Shown in pieces: positions 53,500-64,000 of a stretch of 64,000 nucleotides of DNA (the stretch's first letter is position 1; each line of letters opens with the position of its first letter). The stretch is taken from positions 1 through 64,000 of the forward strand of contig JAPTMU010000121.1 in assembly GCA_028583405.1 (NCBI GenBank), read 5' to 3'. The position numbers and the translations under genes are program-made. The notes under the pieces were generated by a model, which saw only the letters and a program-made list of their open reading frames with translations, was not told the DNA's origin and ran no database searches. The stretch comes from Pogonophryne albipinna. Its lineage: Eukaryota > Chordata > Actinopteri > Perciformes > Artedidraconidae.

Positions 53500-55875
53500 A
53501 AAAGTCAAAGCCATTGAGAGTGAAGGTGTGAGATTGTTTGTTTGGCATGCAGGTTGAAGTTGAAGTGTGTTGAAGCGGCACTGATAGACATGTCCACTAC
53601 TGTGAGGACAGATTCCGTCACCTTAAAGTGGCTGCCTGTCTTCCACAGTGAGGATGACGCTAGTGTTAAGTCTGAGAAACGGCGATGAACTTAAGCTGCA
53701 TTCCTTCTTCAAATCATTTTGTCTGTCTTCAGCTGCTTCTTAAGGGTTTTTCCTCACTGCTGCATGGTATGTGAAGTATTCAGACTTAATTACAGGAGAG
53801 AGAAGAAGTGTGTCACATTGTGGTGACGACAGAGACGGATGTCATGTTTGTTTACTACCTGTACAATCTTTAATTAAATCAGTATCAATAAGATTCTGTA
53901 CGATGATACATTTGATTTGTAGTTCACTTACATCGCCATTGTGGAGGAAGAACTTGGCAACCAACAGGAATGCAAAGCTTTACAATCCTCCTTTTTACAG
54001 TGTCACCACAGTTCACAGTTGTACAGCCATGTTTTGCATATAGTCAGCTTGCACCTCATGAATGCTTCTTTGTGGCCCCTAAATGTTTGTGTTCTCCCAC
54101 TAAACTTAATACTGTATGAGCAAGAATCCATTTATTTTATGTTGTGTCGTGTGATTCTGCAACACAGGTTTGCACAACGAAACATAAGTGTTACATAAGA
54201 TAAACAACACGGAACAAAGACATTCCTCTTGTGCATTTCTTGGATATGTCTCAGGACGAATGTAAACCACAGCAACAACAATTAGTAAGTCCTCTGTTCA
54301 GACGACACTAAAGATTCAGGAAATGATGTCATGAACTTTGAGCAACAAGTATCGTAGTTTTGCAGACTTTATCCATTTTATTTCCAGACAAGAACATGTG
54401 GCTAGCTTTAGTCTTAGCTACTAGCTTTCTTAGCTTAGCTTGAATTAGGACTCTCCTACGTTCTTCTTGGAGCAGTTACTCAGCGTTTAGTTTGATCCCA
54501 ACAGTTATTTTCCCGATGTTGATGAGTGTATCTTTGATATACAAATATAACACTTAATTTAGCTACTTTGTGAGGGAACAGAGACGAGAGTAAAACAATT
54601 CTTGCCAATGTGTGTTACCAGTTATGCTAGCTAGCTTGCTCAAAAAAAGCTTAATTGCATGTTCATGTACTCTGTGTTGATATATAAATGGTTTTACATG
54701 GTGTGAGCTTGTAGCCACCTCTACCTGCTGCCCTTCATCTGATACTTACACATTTTACAAGGTGGAGGAACACAGATCCACCTTCCTAATTTAGGTTTAC
54801 ATCCTGCTTTGATTATAGCTTGGCTTGGCATTACATCTCCTGCAGCTCCTACAGTATATCAAAGAGACGTAATTCACCCATTTTGGTTTTCTAGACAGAC
54901 GTGTTCAGCAGATCTGTCTTTACAAATATGCACCGCATGTTTAAACTGGTGTGGAGACGCCACACAACGCAGCGTCACCGCGTTAAGGATTAGGTTCTCA
55001 TCACTTTCTGTTTACATAACCGGCCTCTTTTGATGACTTCATGCTGGCATTTGTCTAGCAGACACACCGATCCAAGTTTTCATTTAAACTGTTAACCCTG
55101 AAAGTTGACCCTAAGAAACACTACGCTTTCTGTAAGACACTTCCTCTTGTTTTCTTTACCTTTTGTTCATTGAGCTAATTAATGGCTTGATATCCAGAGA
55201 AAAACATGTTTTTATTTGCACAGTTCTGACATCATGGTAGCTGGTTTTAAACCTGTTTGCAGTTAAAAAAGCTGAATAGGTGTGTGTTTGTAGGAAAGGT
55301 AGGTACAGTGTAGTGGGGTGGATGTGTTTTATTTTGTACTCTTATTTTCATACATCGGTCTTGTTTTTTTGATCCCACTATCACAATAATCTCCAATCTT
55401 ATCAAGCTGTTTCTCTTGTACTGTATTTCCTAAAAGGGATACAATCTGACAATGCAGAATACTTCACACAATTGCTGGTACGAACTAGTACACAGTGCAG
55501 ACAACAACAAACATGGTATGAGTATTAAAAAGAAAGCAGAATGAACTCAAATCAATGCATTGAAAGACTAAATGTATTCCTAAATGAGATGTAAATGATG
55601 AAACTATGATTATGATACAAAAACTCATTAGGTAAGTGTGTGCATATTTACATCAGAACAAATTCGTCAGGTTTTGGACAAATATCAGACTTGATTTTGT
55701 TCCTGAACAAATGTTTGAAAACAGTTTGATAGCAGCTACAGGTGGAAATATTCTCACCGCGCTGACAGACTCACTGGAATGACTCGATAAGACAGAGGTG
55801 TTTTGCAGTTTGCACACAGAGAGCCTGTGTGGTAAAGTGACCCCCAGCTCTCCATTATCAACCTCTAGTGTTACA
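53500..55875. other. No gene recognised
   Basis: AT-rich sequence of about 2.4 kb with no recognisable exon, RNA gene or transposon end. Confidence 0.45.
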
Positions 55876-55876
55876 C

Positions 55877-57103
<1,227 letters not shown>

Positions 57104-57107
57104 TTAA

Positions 57108-58123
57108 AGGTCACCTATTACGCAAAATCCACTTTGTCATGTCTCTTCTACATCAACATGTGTCCCCTCTTCTTCATGTCTCTTCTACATCAACATGTGT
57201 CCCCTCTTCTTCATGTCTCCTCTACATCAACATGTGTCTCCTCTTCTTCATGTCTCTTCTACATCAACATGTGTCCCCTCTTCTTCATGTCTCTTCTACA
57301 TCAACATGTGTCCCCTCTTCTTCATGTCTCTTCTACATCAACATGTGTCCCATCTTCTTCATGTCTCTTCTACATCAACATGTGTCCCCTCTTCTTCATG
57401 TTTCTTCTACATCAACATGTGTCCCCTCTACTTCATGTCTCTTCTACATCAACATGTGTCCCCTCTTCTCCATGTCTCTTCTACATCAACATGTGTCCCC
57501 TCTTCTTCATGTCTCTTCTACATCAACATGTGTCCCCTCTTCTCCATGTCTCTACTCCATCAACATGTGTCCCCTCTTCTTCATGTCTCTTCTACATCAA
57601 CATGTGTCCCCTCTTCTTCATGTCTCTTCTACATCAACATGTGTCCCCTCTTCTTCATGTCTCTTCTACATCAACATGTGTCCCCTCTGTGGAAAGAGAC
57701 TTTGAAAGTTTCAGGAACAAAGATTCTCTCTCTTTTTGATCCATTTCTATAAAAACCTGTCTGAAAATGAGCTGATCAGATTTTGGCCACTTTATGATGT
57801 CATAACGATGTGTTGTCTTGTGTAACCATTAGCCAATCACCAACCAAGGTAACCCCCCCACCCCCCTTATCACCTGAATCTCCTCCTAGAGCACCATTGA
57901 GTTCTTTGTAACCAAATGTCTCTCAGAGGGGCGTGGGGAGGAGCTCCTTATTTTCATCTAAAGTAACAGACAGAGAATCAGCACTTTGGAAACAGGGCTG
58001 AAACAGAGGGGATTATGGGTAATGCTGCAATGATCTGTTTGGTGTTTCAGCCAATCAGAGACAGGTTCTGGATATATCTGAGACCTGTGATATATTGATG
58101 ATAAACAGTATAATAGGGGACCT
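57108..58123 (+). mobile_element. TTAA element with 37-bp minisatellite, shortest array (1016 bp)
   Basis: TTAA at 57104-57107 and 58124-58127 with ends AGGTCACCTATTACGC / ATAATAGGGGACC. Array 57138-57688, then the full family tail including CTTATTTTCATCTAAAGTAAC. This is the best-preserved small copy for defining the family. Confidence 0.9.
57138..57688 (+). repeat. 37-bp minisatellite array, about 15 units
   Basis: Same unit as the 12.6- and 25.1-kb arrays, with scattered substitutions (CTCCTCTACATC, CATCTTCTTC, TTTCTTCTAC, CTCTACTCCATC). No block duplication is evident. Confidence 0.95.
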
Positions 58124-58139
58124 TTAAAACAAATGTTCC

Positions 58140-58313
58140 TTAAAGAGGAAATGTTTTGGTAATTGTAGGATCACATTTTGTTTTGTGCATTGGTAGTGTT
58201 TGGGAGAACTACCAACTTTGGGATTTGAGCCTTTGCAGACCATTTACATGCATGCAAACCTATATAACAAACCAAAGGAAAAGGAAACCCCCGAAACACA
58301 TAATAGGGCCTCT
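58140..58313 (+). mobile_element. Third TTAA-like MITE family, short copy
   Basis: TTAA at 58140-58143 and 58314-58317. The right end ATAATAGGGCCTCT is clear; the left end starts AGAGG only. It contains GAGCCTTTGCAGACCATTTAC and CAAACCTATATAACA. It sits immediately after the minisatellite element. Confidence 0.5.
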
Positions 58314-58317
58314 TTAA

Positions 58318-59440
58318 ACCTTAGTAGTTGATGCAGTTTTTTTCGTTGGGTGGTCCTTCATTTCACTCCAAGTGGCATTAGAAAAAGTCTTAACTCTAAC
58401 TTGTTTCTGCTGTAAGAACCCTGTGAAAGGAAGGAATACATGTAATTAAAATAAACTGATATGTATTAGATCTGTCTGGTGATAAGAAGCTCATGTTTCT
58501 GTATGAGGACCGCTTCAGGTCAACCTCTCACTCTGTGCAGGAATGAGAGGCATGTTAGCATAGCAGCCACACCCTCCTCAATGCCATCACAAACAGACGC
58601 ACCTCAATCCTCTCCGTCTCACACTTCGCTCTGCATTACGACATATTGACACTTGACAGTAATAATAACTGCCTGAGAAGTAGCCACCTTTGGTCCTAAC
58701 CTCTTACTTCTGCAAGGTCATAAAACAAACTTCAAGTTTCACACGTGTTTCATTTACGAGCGCACACCGTCAGATACCAGAGCTGTGTGTCAGCCAGTGT
58801 CAAGCCTTTATTCAAACACTGAGGTGCGTGATGCATAGCGCACAGAATAGGTTCTTTAAGTTATGTCAAATGTTTTATGTTGCTTTCCCTGGCTCATGGC
58901 CAATATTAATGATCAAATGCATTAGAGGTATTTCCAGCATTATGGAGCTGTTGAGAGATACGTGTGCGTGTGTGTGATAATTGTTCAACTTCATGATGGA
59001 TATACATTTAATTGCGATACATTGGTGTTATGATGGATCAAGTTTTTCTAGAAATTGGGAGCACACATGACCGGTTTCAGTTATGTGTCTGAATCAGAAA
59101 CAAGAACACTTTACATAGAGAAGTTAATGTAAACATTTGCACTTTATAAAAAAATAGATAACAAACAATATGGACGAATATGTATATCTAGTAGCGTTGT
59201 AATATAAATAATGACTTTGATTCTAAAAACAATAATGCTTGAACTGTATAATGCAATAATGCCAAAGTTTGACCCACTTTTGGTCAGATTTTAGACGAGA
59301 GACTGGTTGTTTTTTAAACAGCGGGTGATAATATGTTCATTTTGTACAACATCCTCACAGAGGGGCTACAGAGAGTGAACGTGAATTGAAGCTGCAGGGC
59401 TGCTGACCCTCCAATGGCACAGTAGTGTTAACTTCACCTG
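58318..59440. other. No gene recognised
   Basis: AT-rich sequence with no recognisable feature. Confidence 0.45.
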
Positions 59441-59444
59441 CTCA

Positions 59445-60015
59445 AGGTTCAAGGTTCAAGGCTTGTATTGGTCATACGTACATAGCTACAGTGTAGTTAT
59501 GACGATGAAATCTTAGGTCACAGGCTTCTCCAACAGTGCAACACAATAAAACAGAAAAACAGAAACAAATAGTGCAAGTAAATACAAAAAGAAAAATAGT
59601 AAAAAAAGTGAAATAGTGCAATAAGAGTCTATACAAGTGATTGGAATATGATATATTAGATAAGTCATTTCTAAGTAACAGATGAATGTTATGGATGTTG
59701 TTTCAAAGGTCCAGGTGTTTCACAGTCTTATTGCTTGTGGGATGAAACTGACTCTGAGTCTGGTGGTTTTAGTCCGGATGCTGTAACGCCTGCCAGACGG
59801 CAGCAGGCAGAACAGTTTGTGGCTGGGGTGATGGGGGTCTTTGCTAATCCTGAGGGATTTCTTCCTGAGCCGCTGGGAGTAGAGGTCCTCCATGGATGGC
59901 AGCTCCGTCCTGGTGATGTGCTCTGCAGTTTTCACCACCCTCTGTAAAGCCTTACGGTTGAGGGCGGTGCAGCTAAAACTGCAGTGGGAAGCTCTTACTG
60001 TTCCCCTGGATCAGG
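59445..60015 (-). mobile_element. LINE RT C-terminal fragment, 5'-truncated
   Basis: On the - strand the frame 59938-59720 reads MVKTAEHITRTELPSMEDLY, SKDPHHPSHKLFCLLPSGRR and YSIRTKTTRLRVSFIPQAIR, a C-terminal block common to a fish non-LTR retrotransposon. The 3' end has a CTTGAA tandem tail (59446-59462 on the + strand as TTCAAGG repeats). Confidence 0.65.
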
Positions 60016-60239
60016 AGGAATGTGGCGTGACCGCTCTGCACAGACACAGTTTGGATATCTCAGAAGGAATAAGACTAAATGTTCTCCCTGATGGTTTGCA
60101 GCATTAAAAATAACAAGCCTGGATATTCTCATCAACATGGATTAAAAGATCCTTCATGATCTTTTTAATTTTTTTTACAAATCCTTCAATTTCTGCCCTA
60201 CTTGAGGTCTACAAAGAAAAGTAACTCTCTACAGCATGA

Positions 60240-60960
60240 ACTTCCCTTTTTATATTAAAATCAAAGGGTATTACGAGCCAGTTTTAAATCCCAGATTTCA
60301 TATATAGAAATGTTATTCATTGGGATAAACCCCTTGAGATGCACCATCTCGTTTTCAAGGGGGTCCCGACAATAGCAACAACTTACAGACATACATAAAC
60401 AAAAAGACAAAAAGCAAAACATGACACACAAGACAAACCACGTACAGTCTGTTAAGTACAATTCAAGTAATACATACAATCATTACAATTTGAGAGACAG
60501 TCGAGCAAATCAGTTTCATCAATATCAGTTATAACAAGTGCAGACCAGTTGAAAGTGAGATAACAATGTTTAAACATACCCAATGATGCAAGAGATCTAA
60601 TAGCAGCAGGTCAAGTATTCCAGTCTGTTGGGGCTTTGAAAATGAACGCTCTTCTGCCAATCAATTTGTTTGCAGAGGGGACAGAGAAATAAATCTGAAC
60701 AGAATGTCTAACTTGATGAATTGGTGAGTAGGGTACAAAGTACTGCTTTAAATAAGGGGGATAGTTAAGATAAATGCATTTAAATATCAGCTGAAGCCAA
60801 TGCGTGTGTCTTCTTACATTTAAAGAAGGCCATTTAAGTTGGTTACATTGTGCAGTGATGTGTACGAAAAGGACATCAGAAGGGAACGAGTGAAACTGAG
60901 CTTGGTTTCAGGATGTGTGCAAAGCAGCATTGAAACAGTGTAAGTGCTGCTGTTGTAATT
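60240..60960 (-). mobile_element. LINE 3'-end fragment (probable)
   Basis: Reverse complement of 60325-60368 reads CCCCCTTGAAAACGAGATGG then GCATCTCAAGGGG, the GAGAT...ATCTC stem typical of Rex1-like LINE tails. The sequence beyond is LINE-like, but its boundary is not clear. Confidence 0.4.
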
Positions 60961-61285
60961 AAAAACAGAAACATTGAGAAGCTACGGCGATATTAATGTA
61001 ATATCATTTTCAGGAATATTTGTGCATTTAAATTTTAAACGTAGGCAAGTTAAGAGTAAGAGTGGCTTTAGCATGTGATTGGCTGAAAGATGGCATTATG
61101 GCGTACTATGTGAAAGGACATAACATTCACACACCTGTTTGTGAGTTGCAGATTTGACAGAAATATAAATCAGTAAACGAAACACATACCTATAAGATTG
61201 ACTGCATTTGAAGTGACAGATGGGCCGCGGGCCAGAGGAGCATCTGCATTCCTAGATTTAGTTTTTATGACGCAAAGGTCAGGCT

Positions 61286-61389
<104 letters not shown>

Positions 61390-61528
61390 CCTGACATAAA
61401 GCCAAACAACGTGTCACCAACGAAAAAGTGGCGCCAAACTTCAGTCCTCACTCGACTCTGTCTGCAGCATCAGAAGGTCTGAAGCATTCAAAGGAAAGAA
61501 AGTGCTTTTTTAACAACCAGTTTGTACC

Positions 61529-61721
61529 AGGTGGCGTGTGGTGCAGTGGGTTGTGCGTTGGTGTTGGGCTCAGGGGAGCACAGGTTCAAACCCCACTGCA
61601 GTCAGCATGTCGTTGTGTCCCTGAAACACTTCACCCCAGATTGCTCCTGTGGGGATTGCCCACAGTATTGAGTATGTAAGTCTCTTTGGAGAAAAGCGTC
61701 TAACAAGTGACATGTAATGTA
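61529..61721 (+). mobile_element. tRNA-derived SINE
   Basis: A-box-like TGGTGCAGTGGG and B-box GGTTCAAACCC (61583-61593), then TATGTAAGTCTCTTTGGAGA and AAAGCGTCTAACAAGTGAC with a TGTAATGTA tail. Closely similar to the copies at 3.5 and 50.5 kb. Confidence 0.85.
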
Positions 61722-62366
61722 CGAGTGCATCACAGGAGTTTCAATCTAGACAAGGCAAACATAATGAATGCTCGCTGGTAAGGTGTCAGCAGACAGAGTG
61801 CTATTTGCACAGTGAGAGTAACGAGCACACACAGAAGGCCGCTCACTATGTGTGTCAGATAACAGGTTATGTAACAACTGTGTGACTTCTCTCTGTTGCC
61901 ACATGCCGATAAAAGACATGTGTTGGGCTCAGATTCATGCGTCGCTGCAGCGACTTAGAGCAGAATGACAAGAGGAGATCTTAGCACACCAAGAAGGGAT
62001 TAAACACCTCCAATGTCTTTCTGCGCTTTATCACCTCAGTGGTTGCACTTTGTAGCTTTCCCCTTTCCTGTTTCGACATGAGAATGCAATGCTGCCGGGA
62101 TGACGCATTTTTGTAGGCTGACCCTGAAGTTAGCATTGCCCTGGTTCCCACGACAAAAAGGCCAATGGGATCTTACCATTAGGTTTAAGAATATTGCAGA
62201 AAATACACTTTGTGGCGAACACATGTATATGAAACTTGTATGCAATGTGATCACAAATAAACACCACTTAATGATTTTAAAGCAGGCTGGATATTTACTG
62301 TATTATTTTATGTTGTCCAAGAAAATGTGGATACATGTTTAACTTGTGTTCAACACAGACTTACCT
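61722..62366. other. No gene recognised
   Basis: Mixed sequence between the SINE and a Harbinger-like element. Confidence 0.45.
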
Positions 62367-62369
62367 TTA

Positions 62370-62965
62370 AGGCCCGGACCGATTTTGGCCGACGATGAGT
62401 GTCGACACGCCCTACTCAGATTGGTGTGTCCGCACCGTTGTGTCTTTTCAGCCGCGCCGACACATTTTCGGCCAAAGGCTGTCGGTCAAAGAAATCACTC
62501 TGATTGGCAGTTCAGCTAGCGAATCAGTGCATAAGAAGTGAAACGGAAGTGAGGGACCCAAACAAACGATTAAGAAGGCAAATCTGAGATTTCATTTAAC
62601 TCCAGCTCTCGACACAGGTTCGGGAAAGCCCTGTGAGCTTCTCGCTGTAGAGTGAAAATGGAACGCACACGCTATTTGTTGTTTGTTTATATCACGCAGT
62701 CTGTTCTTCTTCTCTCGGTTATCACGCAGTCTGTCTTCCGGTTGTTGCCTCTTTTGAATGACGAATACACACTACCGCCGCCTGCTGGTAAGGAGAGTTA
62801 TTGCCACTCACGCATGCGCAGTTTGTACGTGCTTCTTAGCCGCCGGCTGAAGTCTTTGCGGTGTGTTCCAGTGCGACACATGGCCAAGACGCAGAGACGC
62901 GAGGTGACGCAACAGTCGGGGTCCGTCTGTCAGTTCTTTGGTGTCGGCTTGGTGTGTCCGGGCCT
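62370..62965. mobile_element. PIF/Harbinger-like nonautonomous element (596 bp)
   Basis: TTA duplication (62367-62369, 62966-62968) around AGGCCCGGAC / GTGTGTCCGGGCCT. Same family as 32479-33069, with an internal 19-23-base near-duplication of TATCACGCAGTCTGT (about 62690 and 62721). Confidence 0.88.
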
Positions 62966-63282
62966 TTAGACACCTAACCAAAAAAACATTGACTTTGAAG
63001 GAACAGGAGGAGCAGACATGCAATTTCCAGGTTTAAGGGCTTATTCCTACAACATTCAATGCTTTTCTGCAAGCTGGCTCCATTATACATATTTGTATAC
63101 ATATTTGTATAATTATATTTTTGTATTCAGGATTGTTGGAAACGTTATTTCGATCTCTCTGTCTGTACACACAAACTGAAAGATTGACATTTAAGTTGAC
63201 TTTGACTTGACTTTGATAAAGGAATTGTTTCCCCCATGTTGTTGAGGAGGGACTTGACTGTCTCCCTGAGGCATGAGCTTAA

Positions 63283-64000
63283 AGGTCCCATGTCATGGCC
63301 ATTCCAACTGATCATAATTCCATTGTTGAGGTCTACTAGAATAGAATTATACTGTGCAATTTTCCAAACTCACATTGGTAAAGTATGTGTATTCAGCAGT
63401 ATTCACTCTCTCCGCTAAACGGCTCGTTGCAGCTCTTGCCCCCCCCCCCTCCCTGTGAGCCCAGTGTGCTCCGATTGGTCGGGACCAGTCGGGACGTTGT
63501 GAATCGCGCTGAGCTCCGTGGAGGTGTGATTTCCTTGTTTAGCGATACACAGCGAAACACAGCCAAACTCACCCTGAGCACACAAAGTCACAGCCGAAGT
63601 AAAAACAATAAGTGTGGCTTGATATTGAGTAAGAAAAAGGTTGATAAACGCTGTGAGAATGGGTCTGCAGAGAGAATTTTGCCGCGATCCCAACTGTCTG
63701 TTATCAGCCTGCAGCCAGGGAGGAGAAATCAGCAGAGCTGCCTGCACTGAGTGTGTGAGGAAGTCCGTGGATTGGTCAATTTGGACCAATCAGCGGGGGC
63801 TTAACGTAACGGCTCTGCGGACGTAACGTAACGGCTCCACGCATTGGTCCATTTCGTTCCGGGGACGACATGACATCATGATGTACCCGGAAGAATCAAA
63901 TGGATAGTGACGTATCTCCAACGAGGCGTTTTGGGGAGGTATTTTCTGTGTTAGAGTTTTCCTCGCTACATGGTGTACTTTGAGGGTTTTGACTCTGCAC
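63283..64000 (+). mobile_element. Family 2 TTAA element, cut by the window end
   Basis: TTAA at 63279-63282 then AGGTCCCATGTCATGGCC. Continues with the family interior (ATATTGAGTAAGAAAAAGGT, GTATTTTCTGTGTTAGAGTT) to 64000. The right end is outside the window. The palindrome seen at 5911-5942 is degenerate here (about 63858-63893). Confidence 0.87.

Noticed and set aside
59735..59947. + strand frame at 59.7 kb as a host exon
   Set aside because: The - strand reads a LINE C-terminal block (LPSGRRYSIRTKTTRLR), so it is retrotransposon DNA.

Overview
The window looks like nuclear DNA from a ray-finned (teleost) fish. Evidence: long (CA)n/(TG)n microsatellites, a tRNA-derived SINE whose tail matches an L2-type LINE, many short hAT, PIF/Harbinger and TTAA-type transposons, and small GT-AG exons separated by AT-rich introns. 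I cannot name the species. No bacterial, organellar or viral genes were recognised.

Three host genes can be read. (1) On the + strand at 10.46-19.61 kb there is a complete nine-exon RhoGAP gene of the ARHGAP22/24/25 (FilGAP) family. I joined it by hand into one open frame of 688 residues. Only the end of the usual PH domain is present. (2) On the - strand at 35.35-24.84 kb there is a seven-coding-exon KIAA1191 (p33MONOX) homologue of 320 residues, with a likely noncoding first exon and promoter near 38.0-38.2 kb. Genes 1 and 2 converge. (3) On the + strand at 40.9 kb there is the first coding exon of a Gln/Met-rich protein I do not recognise. A plausible 45-base second exon lies at 49.25 kb, and the rest of the gene was not found.

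Most of the remainder is mobile DNA. Four copies of one TTAA-flanked element (1-461, 12597-14817, 25095-29027, 57108-58123) carry a 37-bp minisatellite between their ends, with about 48, 70 and 15 units in the three copies whose two ends are both visible. Two of these sit in introns of the RhoGAP and KIAA1191 genes. A second TTAA family (4187-6136, 38699-39467, 63283 to the window end, reversed fragment at 35950-36170) shares its first bases with the first family and a subterminal module with a third. hAT elements with exact 8-bp target duplications lie at 4532-5709, 15166-15686, 28098-28969, 33076-33912 and 42273-43513. Two keep BED zinc-finger coding sequence, and one of these is an in-frame BED-hATC fusion with no catalytic core. 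PIF/Harbinger-like elements with TWA duplications lie at 23957-24702, 29688-30642, 32479-33069, 52437-53202 and 62370-62965; one encodes a Myb/SANT-like protein. A nearly full-length but frameshifted L2-type LINE lies on the - strand at 43.77-46.9 kb, and its 3' end matches the tail of the SINEs at 3.5, 50.5 and 61.5 kb.

The right third (49.3-64 kb) contains only repeats and unassigned non-coding sequence as far as I can see. The strongest candidates for something undescribed are the transposon family that carries and amplifies a 37-bp minisatellite, the BED-hATC fusion, and a perfect 93-bp palindrome at 7942-8034.
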